Assembly (NCBI GenBank): GCA_036320915.1
Contig: JAXBDG010000009.1
Coordinates: 1-64,000 of the forward strand
DNA from: Linnemannia elongata
Taxonomy: Eukaryota > Mortierellomycota > Mortierellomycetes > Mortierellales > Mortierellaceae
DNA length: 64,000 nt
Direction: 5' to 3'
In this document: piece after piece, positions 44,502 through 56,819 of the stretch
How positions within the stretch are numbered: position 1 is the stretch's first letter
Layout: each line of letters opens with the position of its first letter
Translations under genes and position numbers: made by a program
Notes under the pieces: model-generated
The model's input: only the letters and a program-made list of their open reading frames with translations
What the model was told of the DNA's origin: nothing
Database searches by the model: none

Positions 44502-47500
44502 ATGGGACACCTCATCACGGTCGCAACCTGCTCGCTCAACCAGTGGGCTCTGGACTTTAAGGGAAACCTTGCAAGGACACTCGAGAGTATTCGCATTGCA
44601 AAGGAACGCGGTGCCACTCTTCGCATCGGACCCGAGCTCGAGATCACGTACGTTCACGATTCAGGGAATGAGTTGAATGAAAGGGGCCTAGAGGAACGAC
44701 TGATGAGAAAAGAAAAGGAAAGGCGGAGTGAATAAAGAGGTCTTTATTTTGTGGTAAATATAATTCACACTGCTAACGGTTCGACTATTGTTTAATTGAA
44801 TAGTGGATATGGCTGCGCGGATCATTTCTTGGAAGGTACTTGTCCTCAGGATCGACTACCCGCGATACAGGAAGCACGCAACCAGCCTCAGAGATCTCGT
44901 TACTGACACACACTTTGATCAATTGCTCACAGGTGACACTTATCTTCACTCTTGGGAGGTCCTCGGACAGATCCTGACTTCCAAGGAAGCCGAAGGGATG
45001 CTACTGGACGTTGGCATGTATGCAAGCTTACTCTCTGCACTCAGGCTGCATTACCTTGTACACTTTGACTGCTGCCAACTTTCCGGAGGCAATGTTACAT
45101 TTCGCGATATTTTATTAACCGCAAACCATCACATTATGAATAATAGGCCGGTGATGCACAAGAATGTAAAGTACAACTGCAGGATCATCATCCAGGACTG
45201 CAAGATCCTCTTGATCCGCCCCAAGATGTTTATGGCGAACGACGGCAACTACCGGGAATTGAGATGGTTCACACCCTGGGCCAAGCAGCGGACTACCGAG
45301 GAGTATTACCTCCCTCGTATGATTCAAAAGATTACAGGACAGATTACCGTTCCAATTGGAGACGCTGTTATTGCGACCCATGATACCTGTATCGGTGTTG
45401 AGATGTGTGAGGAACTTTTCACTCCTAACAGGTTGGTGTCGTTGTGTTTTTTTTTGTGGGCGATGAGATATTTGTTCGAAAGACGTTACGTTATTTCGAA
45501 GAAGGCAATGACTCATTTTGACATTCATTTTGGTTTAAAATAGTCCTCATATAGGCCTTTCGTTGGATGGAGTGGAAATCATTACGAACAGCAGTGGAAG
45601 CCACCATGAGCTGCGCAAACTTCACACTCGCGTCGAGCTCATCAAGGAAGCAACACTCAAGGTAAAGCATATCATTTTCTTCCGCGCTTTTGTCAATTTA
45701 GAGCACAACACATATGTATCTATTCACCAATTCACCGTGTCTCTACTTTGAAATAACGTGTCATAATTAGAGTGGAGGAATTTACTTGTATGCAAACCAG
45801 CAAGGATGTGACGGCGACCGTCTCTACTACGACGGATGCGCACTCATCTTGGTCAACGGCGAAGTAGTGGCTCAAGGATCGCAGTTCTCGATCGGAGATG
45901 TCGAAGTCGTAACTGCGACTATCGATCTGGAAGATATTCGCACCTTCCGATCTACATGCAGTCGAGGCATCCAGGCTGCCAGCAGCCCCAGTTACCGCAG
46001 GATCCAGGCCAATATGGCTCTTTCGGATGGTCGTCTCGAGGACAACCCCGCGATTCTTCCTACTCTTGTCAAGCCCGCGTTCTACCATACCCCTGAAGAA
46101 GAGATCAGGTAAAATCTCTGGCAGAAATGGTGGCGCACTTATGCTTACTATCGAAAGAATTAGTGCTAACTTTTTCCTCGCGGCTTATTTTTTTTTGTAT
46201 AGTCTGGGACCAGCATGCTGGCTTTGGGATTACCTCCGCCGGTCCAAGACAAGTGGATTCTTCTTGCCGCTGAGCGGAGGTATCGACAGCTGTGCGACCG
46301 CCACAATTGTCGCATCCATGTGTCGTTTGGTTGTCAAGTCCTGTGCCAAGGGCGATAAGCAGACCATTGCGGACGCGCGTCAGGTCACTGGAGAGACTGC
46401 CGAGACTGGATATATCCCTACTGATCCTCAGGAGTTTGCCAGGTATGTTATGGAACGATTTGACCTGGTGTTATAAAGATGCGATGTATAGACACACTGG
46501 CTGAGCCGTAAGCTAATTGTTTGATTATTACTTGATATTGTAGCCGTATCTTCCACACATGCTACATGGGCACCAAGAACTCGTCCAACGACACCCGCAC
46601 TAGAGCGAAAGAGCTCGCCGAGAGCATCGGAAGGTAACCAGCGTTACTCAGTCTTTGCACGCTGGATTGTTATGAGACTCGTTCAGAAAGATATGTTAGT
46701 AACGAAGACCTTTCTTCTTCAATAGTTACCACGTGGATTTGAACATGGACACAGTGGTAGCGGCCTTGCAGGCGCTATTCACACTCGTCACAGGAAAGAC
46801 ACCCGCATTCCGAGCACATGGAGGCTCAAACGTCGAGAACTTAGCCCTGCAGAACATTCAGGCCCGTCTCCGTATGGTCATTGCCTACATTTTCGCCCAA
46901 CTCTTGCCCTGGGTCCGTGGACGCCCTGGGTCCTTGCTTGTCCTCGGAAGTGCCAACGTCGATGAATGGTAGGCTTACATGTTTCTTGTCCCTTTTCTCG
47001 TGCCTATTTTTTATTTTTTTTTATTTTTTTTTGGTCATGGTTCTCGATGGGATAATAACATGCACATGCACTTCTTCGTATATGAATCTAGTTTGAGAGG
47101 GTACTTCACAAAGTATGATTGCTCGAGTGCGGATATCAACCCTATCGGCGGTATCAGTAAATCCGACCTGCGCCGATTCATCGCCTACGCCCAACTCGCC
47201 TTCAACATGCCCATCCTCGAAAGGTTTGTCCCCTCTTTCCTCCCCCCTTTTTGTCGTCATAACTGCTCCACCCACTTCCACAAGATCGCGAAATGATGAA
47301 TTAACCAAAAATAACCGTTCATTTTAATTCTTGTGTGGCAATAGCTTCCTGGACGCGACGCCGACTGCAGAATTGGAACCGATCACAGAGACCTATGTGC
47401 AGGCGGATGAAGTGGATATGGGCATGACCTATGACGAGTTGACCGAGTTTGGCCGTCTGCGCAAGGTCTACAAGTGTGGACCCTACAGCATGTTTACCAA

Positions 47501-47906
47501 GCTCGTTCATCTCTGGAGCGACAAGCTCGAGGTTTCCGAGGTAAGATATATCTCTCTCTTTTTTGTTCTTTCGCGTTTGCTCAGGGTCCCTCCAGGATGC
47601 ACACGGAAACGCATTTTCTAAGCCCTTCTCGCCCCATTTTTTTTTTTTTTTTTTTTCGCCCACTGCTATTTGGACACATAGATTGCGGTGAAGGTAAAGA
47701 GGTTCTTCTTTTACTACTCGATCAACCGGCATAAGATGACGACTCTCACGCCAGCCTACCACGCAGAATCGTACAGCCCCGATGACAACCGGTTCGATCT
47801 CCGGCCCTTCTTGTACAACGCTTCGTGGTCCTGGCAGTTTGAAAAGATTGATCGGACCGTTTTGGTCTTGGAGAAGGAACAGGAGAAATTCAAGAAGCAC
47901 AAGTAA
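44502..47906 (+). CDS. QNS1: Glutamine-dependent NAD+ synthetase
   Basis: Twelve exons: 44502-44647, 44804-44835, 44933-45017, 45147-45431, 45544-45661, 45771-46108, 46203-46442, 46544-46633, 46726-46968, 47092-47223, 47345-47540 and 47682-47906, giving 709 residues (yeast Qns1 is 714). Residues 1-290 are the nitrilase-like glutaminase: the catalytic Glu is in [26 protein letters not shown] is conserved, and the nucleophile Cys lies in [13 protein letters not shown]. Residues 330-709 are the synthetase: the PP-loop is [16 protein letters not shown], followed by [16 protein letters not shown] and [11 protein letters not shown] with the deamido-NAD site. It converts deamido-NAD+, ATP and glutamine to NAD+, the last step of the de novo and Preiss-Handler routes. 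Most introns split Ser or Cys codons in phase 2. It converges on PLC1, 290 bp away. Confidence 0.97.
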
Positions 47907-48196
47907 ATATAGTAAAGGTGTGTGCGTCTGTGTGTGTGTTTTTTGGAAGATCTGTGTTAGATAGATACATATATACATTTTGTTTTTTGAAGGATTTTTG
48001 ACATGTTTTTTTTGTTTTCTTCACAGACTTTGCTGTGAGTTTTGTTTATTGTGTTTTTCGAATGTTGGTTTTTTTTTCTTGGTTGTGCGGAAGGGTATGT
48101 TGCGATAGCAAAAAAAAAAAAAAAAAAAGAGAGAGACTAGCAAAAAAGAGAGACGGGTGGGTAACATAACGTATAGACAAATGTCTCTTGTGTTTT

Positions 48197-51100
48197 TTAC
48201 TTGGACTTGGGTGGTGGGGTAGGGGGCAAGGCAGGGAGATCAGAGGCCTGCAAAAAGCTTTCGGAAGTAGACTCGATCGGGGGCAGCTGAGGAGCACCTC
48301 CATTGGATGGAGCAGACTCGACGGCTTTACCGACAGCAGGCTGTGCAAGAATGGTTGTAGTAGCGTTGGCGTTGTTGCTAGTGCCGGTGGTGGCAGCAGT
48401 GGTAGGAGTAGCATGGAGTGAGTGGACAGAGCTGTTCTGGCTCAGGGCAAGAGTCTCTGATGTCTCCGAAGGCTCCTTGTGGCTCGACTCTGTTGACGAT
48501 CGAGACTCGACTGATGCCATTGGCTTGACGACCTTCTCATGAGGCAAGGGTGGAAGCTCACCCGACGACGAAGACCAGCCCTGGTTGAGTGGAGGGCGCT
48601 GAGCGGAAGATGTAGTTGTATCCACTGGAAGGGGTGGTAACTCTCCCGAAGATCCCTTTGAGAGAAGAGGCTGGCGTTGAATGGCGTTCTGGTTTCTGGT
48701 TGTGAGGACAGGTTGGATAGAGACCCTGATAAAGAGCGTGCTGTACAGGTAAGGGTCTCCCGAGGGATCATGCAACTGGATATGGCGATAGCCTTCCTGG
48801 AGGCAATCCAACGAGATGCAGTAGGAGGCAATCAGATCCGAGAACTTGATGTCCTCGTCCTGAACGACGAACCGGAAGAACACCAGCTGATGGTGCTCAT
48901 AGTCAACACGGAACTTGAACGTTTCCTGCCAGAGGGGGTTAAAGCCGTTATCGTTGACATGGCGCGTCTTATATTTGATCGCTGACTGTCCAGGAACCAG
49001 CATTTCGACCTCACAGACGGGATCAATCACATCTCCTGACTGTGCCTCGTTGGGTCTTGGCAACTGTTGCGCCGAGATGATCTATTTGTATCGAGGGAAA
49101 CACATTCTCGAGTTAGCACTAGAAGGTCACAGAGCTCAATGATCAATGAGGACCCTACGATAAGTTCCAAAATAGACGAAGGTGCGTACCTCGAGAGTGA
49201 CATCGACAGGGTAGGTTTTAACAAAGCTGGGGGCTTTGTCGTGGTTGCAGACCTCTCCGGCGCCAAGCCTCAATGCCTCCGGCTTCAAAACGTATCCACA
49301 GTGTCCATTCATTGTAAACATGGCGTTGTTCATCTGCATGCCACGATCTATACACCAAAAGAAAAATATCTCTGTAAGGATATGATTTTGGGGGCGTTAA
49401 TGTCTAACAGGTTCTTGTCAAGATAGAAGCTTACCATGGCTCTGGTAGTTCAAGGCAACGACCTGGCAACCGGCAGCCCAGTGGTGGTGAGGGTCATAAT
49501 TGGTCGAGTTGATCCTGAAGCCAGCAGGATACACTCGGGTCAGATGGCTCTTGTTCATGTTGATATACTCCTGCAATGTCTGTTTAGCTAACCGCAGAGA
49601 CACGCGCTCAGAGAAGGAGATGATCTTGTGAGGGGAGCAACCGTCGTGGGTGAATCCTGGGAAGTGTCGAGATTGACAGTAGATGGTGATGTTGCTTAAT
49701 GCTCGTGCAATCCTGACCTTCTTGGACTTTGTCTTTGGCTTTTTGACGCTCTCAGAATCACTCTCGCTCTCTAAAAGTTGCAAGGGAAATTATTAGCAAT
49801 GGTCAGACAATGCAGATACATACGCTGAAGTTGAGCTGATTACTTTTATCACAAAGACTCATACCTCGATCAGACTCGGACTCGGTATCGGTGGAAAACT
49901 CTTGTGATGTGGCATCGGGTGGCAAGACCTTGGACTTGATAAGAATCTTGAACTGAAGTTCATCTGGACTGGGGAGAATGACATTCTCGCTGTCCAAGGG
50001 CGCAACGACCAGCCAGCTGCCCAGTTTTGTCCGCATGATGTTGGCCATAATGTCCTGCTGGTCAAGGTCACAGTGAATTTCCAGCGACAGGATCAAGGGA
50101 TACGGCGAATTGACAAACGCATAGGTTGAGATGGCCTCAATAACGTCCCGGAACAAAATTTTCGACGTCCTAGTGTGGCATAAAAGAGACAGGAGATTAA
50201 GGTGGTCAATAACGTCGGCAAGCGGCGGTTTTCAGCGAGTCAAAGCAAAAAGGAAGAAAAAAAGTGAGCAGGAGTACTCACAGAGTGCGTCCGTGATAGA
50301 TGACAGGCTGACCATCAGGACCATCCCAACAGTCGACTAGCAGTAATGAGGAAAAAATAAAGGAGAGCATGAGGTTAGTGTCGTTTGGAGCGCATTAGAG
50401 GGATTGCATAATATTACACATTGACGCCGAGGAATCATGCCAAGGAAAAACTTACGTTCGACACAGCGGCATCCGCTTTGCAAGGCCCGAATGTATCCTT
50501 CGATCGAAGAGATGCCCGTCAATTGGTGCCCAAGTAGGTAGGTGTTGTGCGAGCTGCTGATATAGTAGTTGGAGAGCGTCTGGGACATGTCCTGGTGGAC
50601 CTGAGCATGTTCAGGAGCCATAATCGAGTTGTCGGCTGATACAAGGAAACTTGTCAGCGAGTCGACTGTAAATTTGTCAACCGTCTTGTCGAGGTGCTTG
50701 CCGTAGATCTCGCGGATGTGCTCGACATCGTAAGTCGTCTTTTGAATGTGCAGCATGAAATCGATAAACTCGTCAACAGACATGGACATGTCGTCGGGTC
50801 TGGTGAGTCGGTTAAACAGGTTGATGATCTCCTTGCGCTCCTTCAAGAGCTTGACAAAATGCGTGAAGTTGGAAAAGTCCAAGAAGCCCTGACGTTTCTC
50901 ATCCGCCTGGTCAAAGCGAAGGCGAATCTCCTTTCTCGAAAAGTTGATATTAAGGCGGTGGCACAACCGCACGACTTCCTCATAACCGAGCTTTGAGTCA
51001 ACATCCTTGTCGGCATCCATCCAGTGTTCCTTGAGCCATTGGTTTGTCTTGCGCTGCAACTGAGGCAATCCCTCGGCAACCTCCCGCTTGACCGACCACA

Positions 51101-52918
51101 TACGCTCGACGGCCATGATCCAGTCCTGGTAGGTGTCCTTGGTGGGTGCGACGAGATGCAGAGCCTTGTACTTGCCCATGGCCGAATAGATGATGGTCAG
51201 CCAACGCTCCTCATGCTCTGGCTTGACACGCAACTGCTCGCGATACATTCTTGCGGCTTTGCCCTTTCGAAGCTCTTTGATCTGCTCCACATTGACTATT
51301 ATTATCATCGAATCAGAAAAAATAAATGGAGTTAAAAAAAGAAGGGAACATCACCTATCACAATAGTGAGCAAGCATGCGTAAAATAGAGCCTTGGGGGG
51401 AGTGAAAACGACGGGAGGGACAGGAAGGAGGGAATCATTGACTTTCCCCCCACCCCAGTAAGCAATGGCATTATCGTTCGTTGCAGCAAGCACAATGGCG
51501 GTAACGGGCATTAACCTACTTTTTTTCTCAGACTTACTTCGTCCAAATTTCCTAGAGTCCCACAGAATTCTTCCTTGCTCCAAGTCCAGCTTGAACAGAC
51601 GCGAGTGCTGCTTTTTGGCCGAGACTTTCAGCATTTGTGTCCCTGCAGCCAACTGTCTAGCCACGGCAGGATTCAATGGTGGTACAGATTCTCCAGGTGT
51701 GACCTTGGCAGATTCGACATCACGCTTGGGCTCTCCTTTGGTCACTTGAAGTGTCTGCTCCAACGCGGGAGATTGAGCTGTTGATCCTGAACAGAGGATC
51801 GAGGTCACTCCTCCTGCCACGGTTGCTCCTGTTGTAGCTGCCGTAGCTGTTGAAACGGAGGCGTCGATCGAGGCACTGCTGGCCTCTGAGGGGGTTTTGT
51901 TATGGGCAAGAGCTGCTTTAGGTGACGATTGGTTCAAGTCTGAAGAAGTAGAGATGGAGGTTGAAACAGCGGTTGTAGAAGCAGCGTGGAATGAGGTTGA
52001 GTTTGTTGCAACGGCAGTGTTGCTTGAGCGCGACAGAGTGCGATCGAGAGTAGGTCGCTGGGTATGAGAATCTTGACGAAGAGGAGAGGAGATTGGAGGG
52101 GTGGTAGACAGTTGGGTCTGGAGATCCTTGACGGAGGCATCGGAGCTGGTTGACGTTCTGCGGTGGGTACGGAGAAAGTGTTCCTGAGATCTGTTGGCGG
52201 CCGAGTTGCCACCACGGGGCCATTGAACGACGGGTGTCTCTGAATTGATGGCGGACGTTTGGTCGGGTGAACCCTTGTGGACACTGCCGGCGCGAGTGAC
52301 CTTTGTCGAGGAAGAGCGGGCGATGGTGACGGGAGGGGTGGAGGAGAAAATGATAATGTCCTCGTTTCTTGGCTCGTCGCTGTTGCTCTCGGTGGACGAC
52401 CTTGGACCCTGATAGCTGGAGGTGCGGCGGATAAAGATAGACTGTGGAGAGGCATCCGTTGTATCCGTGTCGTTCTTTTGTGCAGGAGGCATGTTGACTG
52501 GACTGGTGGTGCTGCTCCTTTGGCTGTTGTTGTTGCTGGAGTGGGCAGTTGGTTCTTCTGAAGGAACAGTGGTAGAGGGGGTGTCTAGGGGAAAGATGGA
52601 AGAGAGTGGAACTTTGCTGTGCTTGTTGCTGAATTGGTGGAGGTTTCCTTCGGCGGTGGTAGCGGCTCTGTGGGGTGTGGTTATTGCGGGTTCTACGGAT
52701 GTTGGTGCGGTGCCGTTCCCATTGTCGGCCGAGCCTTCGTTATTTTGTTGGCGATAGATGGATGTGCGGAGACGGGCAGGGAGTGAGTTGCGGAGAGAGT
52801 TGCTTGACTTGAGGCGGTCCTTACCCTTGTCCTTCTTGTCGAGGGAAGGGCTGCTAGGTCTTGAGGAAGGAGAGTCCTGGTTCCATCCGGTGATGGCCTT
52901 CTTGATCTTGTCGAACAT
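48197..52918 (-). CDS. PLC1: Phosphoinositide-specific phospholipase C (delta-like)
   Basis: Seven exons: 52918-51538, 51295-50456, 50336-50282, 50169-49865, 49770-49435, 49347-49190 and 49081-48197, giving 1,319 residues. Residues 1-410 are Ser/Thr-rich and disordered. The PH domain covers about 415-540, split by intron 1 ([19 protein letters not shown], then [20 protein letters not shown]). The EF-hand region is about 560-690 ([19 protein letters not shown]). The X box is about 695-845, with catalytic SSSHNTYL and CVELD-like CVELDCWDG split by intron 2 (predicted VLDCWDG at that junction), then YHGRTLTSKI. A Ser/Glu/Asp-rich then Lys-rich linker (about 850-880) leads to the Y box (876-1005, [34 protein letters not shown]). 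The C2 domain covers about 1020-1160. A Ser/Pro-rich tail ends the protein. It hydrolyses PIP2 to inositol trisphosphate and diacylglycerol. Confidence 0.94.
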
Positions 52919-53334
52919 CCGACTCGCTTTGTTGTTCTAGTGTCGCAGTTGGGTGTGGTTGTTGTCAAGGTGTGATGTGGTGGTGTGGTGTAGTGTGGTG
53001 TGAAGTGAAGTGATTGAAGTAAGTATGAGTGCGTGTGTCAAGAGTAGAATGGGAATGGAAAAGAGAGGAAGAAAGTAAGACGATAGAAAGTGGTGGCGGT
53101 GGGTGGAGATGGGTGTCGACTGAGGGTGGGCAGTGTTAGTGATGTTTGGAGGGCAGTGTTGTTTGGTGTGTTTAGTGAAGACGAAGGAAGGAGGGAAGAG
53201 GTGAATAAAAGGAGTGGAGGAGAGATAACGAAATGTAAGAAAAGGGAAAAAAGGAAAGGCACGCACAACATATAGAAAGCGTGTGAGGGTTAGAATGAAC
53301 AAAAGAAGAAGATAAAAGAAGGCTTGTGAAAAGG

Positions 53335-53418
53335 AAAGAGAAAAAAAAAAAGAGAGAAGGAGAGAAAGAGAAAGAGAGAGAGAGAAAGAGAGAGAGAGAC
53401 AGAGAGAGAGAGACAGAG

Positions 53419-53453
<35 letters not shown>

Positions 53454-53466
53454 GAGAGAAAGAGAG

Positions 53467-53533
<67 letters not shown>

Positions 53534-53570
53534 GAAAAAGAGAAAGAGAAAAAGAGAGAGAGAGAAAGAT
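53335..53570 (+). repeat. (GA)n/(GAAA)n low-complexity array
   Basis: About 235 bp consisting almost only of GAGAGA and GAAAGAGA units. All six reading frames stay open for long stretches, which generates spurious ORFs on both strands. Confidence 0.95.
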
Positions 53571-53909
53571 GCGTATGTCTTCTGTCAAAGAAACAAGAAG
53601 GCATTGGTAGTCGTGTTCCCCCAAATGGAGATAGGTTGTTGGTAACCCATTGCTTGCTTTTGGACAAAAGAAAACAGGAGCCAATTCAAGTCATTCTTTC
53701 AGTCGTGCCAATGTTGTTATTGTGCCAATATGCAAATATGCCAAGGAAGGCGAGAAAATAATTATCAACTCGATGGTGGTACCCTGCTGCCTGTTATCCC
53801 ATGATGTGCATACACAGACACATACATTCATACATAGTACCATATCCTGCTCGGATATGCTATTCTTATCTCTCATCATCATCCTCCTCCTCCCTTTTAC
53901 CCATCACTC

Positions 53910-53914
<5 letters not shown>

Positions 53915-53946
<32 letters not shown>
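53915..53946 (+). repeat. Poly(A) run of 32
   Basis: Homopolymer preceded by TCACTCATATT and followed by GCCCCGGGGCCC. No retroelement body is recognisable on its 5' side. Confidence 0.9.
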
Positions 53947-53947
<1 letters not shown>

Positions 53948-55153
53948 CCCCGGGGCCCTCTTCGTCTTGCAATTTCAATCAATGGCCATCAATTTTTAGT
54001 TCTGGTTGGCCAATTTACCTTGCTTGACTTTCCTTTCTTTGCAAAAAAAAAACCATGTTTACTCTACTCCTCCAACCTGGCATGCAACAACAAAAAAACA
54101 ACAACAACAGGCATGTCAACACCCACGTTATGGGAAGACTCTGCGTAAGAGTGTTTTAAACTTACAGCAGAACACCATCATAGAAAAGTAACGTTCGAAT
54201 CCCAAGTGGGGACATTCCCCCGAGACGAGAAACATGCAACCAGCAATAAAGGCGGAGTGGCAATCGCAACAATGATGTTCACACAACGAAAAAAAAAAAA
54301 AAAAAGCAGTTGGGTCATCCTCATCGCATCCTCAGAGAGGACACAACCAATGGATAGTTTGCTTCTACGAAACTAGTCGAGCAACTCTCTCTCTTTAACT
54401 TATGCTGGGGTCTAACTCCCAACGGGCCTCAAGGAGGGGGAAGGAAGCGCAGGCTGTAGCTTCCTTTCTTTCATGGGCTATTGTTTTTTATCTCTTTTAG
54501 TCCATAGAGAAACCCAAGTGCCTGGTGGAATCACAACAGGGGAACCGAAGTAACTCCTTCCTTGAACGCATCATTTCATTTTTGAACCCTAACGGCCATT
54601 TGACTGCTCGGGTACTCTGAACGACGAGGACGACGTGATATCCAAAAATATTCCATTCAGCAACCATTTTGGGTTGACAGCTCAACTCTCTCTCTCACCC
54701 AAGCCCACCTCACTCAATTATACTCCATGCCAGCCTGTATGGCGCCTATTTTTATTAGCTCTCCTTGCAAAAGCAAGATACAGCGATTTCTTTTGGACCA
54801 TCGACTGGACTTTGGGTAACACACCCGAGGGAACTCGTTTTTTTTTTTATTTTTCATTCCGTGAAATACAAAGAGACCCATGTTTTTTTCATCATTTCTC
54901 CCTTTGCTCAATTACTCGTTACTTAGTTGTTCCGTGGTGCTCGTTTGTCGGATGCACGATGAATACCAGGGGTCTTCCTACCTCATATCGAACTCAAAGC
55001 TTTGCTTTCACCACTGTTATTCAACTACAGGTGCGCGGGTCAGGGAGATTAAAGAAAGCAAAATTGAGAATAATGATTGCTTACCTTCACATCATGCAAC
55101 AGCCTGTTGTTGTTGTCGATTACTTTGTATTGTTTTGCTCGTCGCCTTTTCTT

Positions 55154-55161
55154 TGTTGTTG

Positions 55162-55192
<31 letters not shown>
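55154..55192 (+). repeat. (GTT)n microsatellite
   Basis: About twelve GTT units with one interruption near the start, in the PLC1-La intergenic region. Confidence 0.9.
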
Positions 55193-56819
55193 GCTGTCCT
55201 TGTTGTCCTCTTTCTTTGGTGGGTGGTGTGTGTGAAGGATTCCCTTTTCGCAATATTATTTGGTCTGGCCCCCCACCCGACCCAACCTCTCCGTCTTTCT
55301 ACTCTATTGTCCCTTTCAACCCTTCAATCCCACTGCACCAACCTCCCATGTCCATTGCGCCTTTTTTCCATGCAGCAGAAATGCACCTCCCTTTTTCTCT
55401 CTTTTTCCTCTCACATCATCCATCCATCCTCCAGCTTCTGAAAAAATGCTGATTCAGAGCATTGACAGCAAATCCAAACAAAGACAAATGATGGGCCACT
55501 CAGCGTGTCTCGTACCACCCACATGGTGCCATCCTTGGGTCAACAGGACAAATGCTTCCCTTTCTTCCACAGCAATTCAACATTTGAAAGTGGAGGCGCG
55601 AGATAGTATACTGTGGGTAAGATACAACGAGGCTGCACCTTTGGGCGTCGATCGAATAAGAAGAGGCTCGACAATATTTGAGTATTAATGAGAAATTGGA
55701 CTTTTGGGATAAACTTGACAACACACTAACAACAACTAAAAACATCAACAGCCGACAGACGACAACAACAGTTCAGAAGGGCAGTGAGAAATAGTCAGGA
55801 CCATATAAAGATACTTTTTTTAGATCCCTCTTCTCACACTCACCGCCACTATGTTCGCCGTCCTCTTACCGCCTTCTTTTGGTTTTTTTTGTGTACACCC
55901 GTTCTTTCTCTGCTCAGAAAAACAGCCAGCCTGAAAAATTTCACTGAGATAGTTCTATGAAATAAAGCAACATGTTGTTTCCCAATGCAATTACCGAGCG
56001 GATAAATGTTCGGGCGCGGCTGGAATGGTGATTCCATGGAACACATTCGTTCATAGTTGACGCGACTATGATCATTTGATAAGGAAAAGTGTTTTCAGTG
56101 GAAAGCAAATGCAGATAAACCATTTATTATTAGTTATCTCTTTGTTGTGCCAGGGAATACCTAGGACTCTAGGAGTTACAACAGACACGCGCTCAAAGCC
56201 GCTAATTTAATTATCATTGATGTGTGGTTGCATAAATGAGATAATGGTCTTACTTTTCTTTGGTAGTCCAACTCATTGTCACTTCGCATCATAATACTCT
56301 TAGATAGAAGCGTTTCCATTCGTGGGAATACCACAGACTGCTCGTGGAGAAGGAAACGCGTCTTGATTTTGGTGGAGGCGTCAACTGAAGGACAATTGCA
56401 ATGTCGACTCAATGACATATGAAGAAGAGGCTGAGTCCTTACTCGAGGTTGTTTTTCTAGATGCAGAGCACTAAAAAATACAAGAAAAGGAGGCCACTAC
56501 GTGTCTATGAATGTTTGTATATATGTGCTTGACCGCAGTTGATACGGGAGGCTGTCGATAGCGTAGCAAAAAACAACAAAAAGCATTCGACTCAGGATGA
56601 CCACTTGGTGGCGCGGTGGTGGATGAAATGATCATGTGACAATTAGTGGCTTTTCTCAATTTTCACCCTTTTCCCTCTCCCTCGAACAAAGCAAAAGCAA
56701 CAAGCGAAAAAAAAAAAGAAAAAAAAAAGAATAACAACTTGGAAGCCAGCGAGCATAGGACTTCTCTCTCCTTCTCTTCTCTCCCACTAAAACAACAACC
56801 TTCACATCAACTCCACATC

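Larger units (their letters stand above)
52919..56819. other. Divergent intergenic region PLC1 / La
   Basis: 52990-53575 is G+A-rich on the + strand (pyrimidine leader on the PLC1 strand), ending in a long GA/GAAA array. An A32 run lies at 53915-53946 and a GTT microsatellite near 55154-55192. 54310-56640 has mixed composition and several 60-140 codon frames without recognisable domains. 56650-56815 is A+C/C+T-rich leader sequence of the La gene. No gene supported. Confidence 0.6.

Noticed and set aside
53172..53684. 170-codon and similar frames over the GA array
   Set aside because: They are repeats of two codons from a dinucleotide/tetranucleotide array.
54190..54215. T-loop-like GTTCGAATCCC, suggesting a tRNA
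   Set aside because: The flanking bases do not form a T stem and no anticodon or acceptor stem could be built upstream.
55260..55688. 142-codon frame in the PLC1-La gap
   Set aside because: No domain, no leader of the type seen at real genes here, and it starts in simple sequence.
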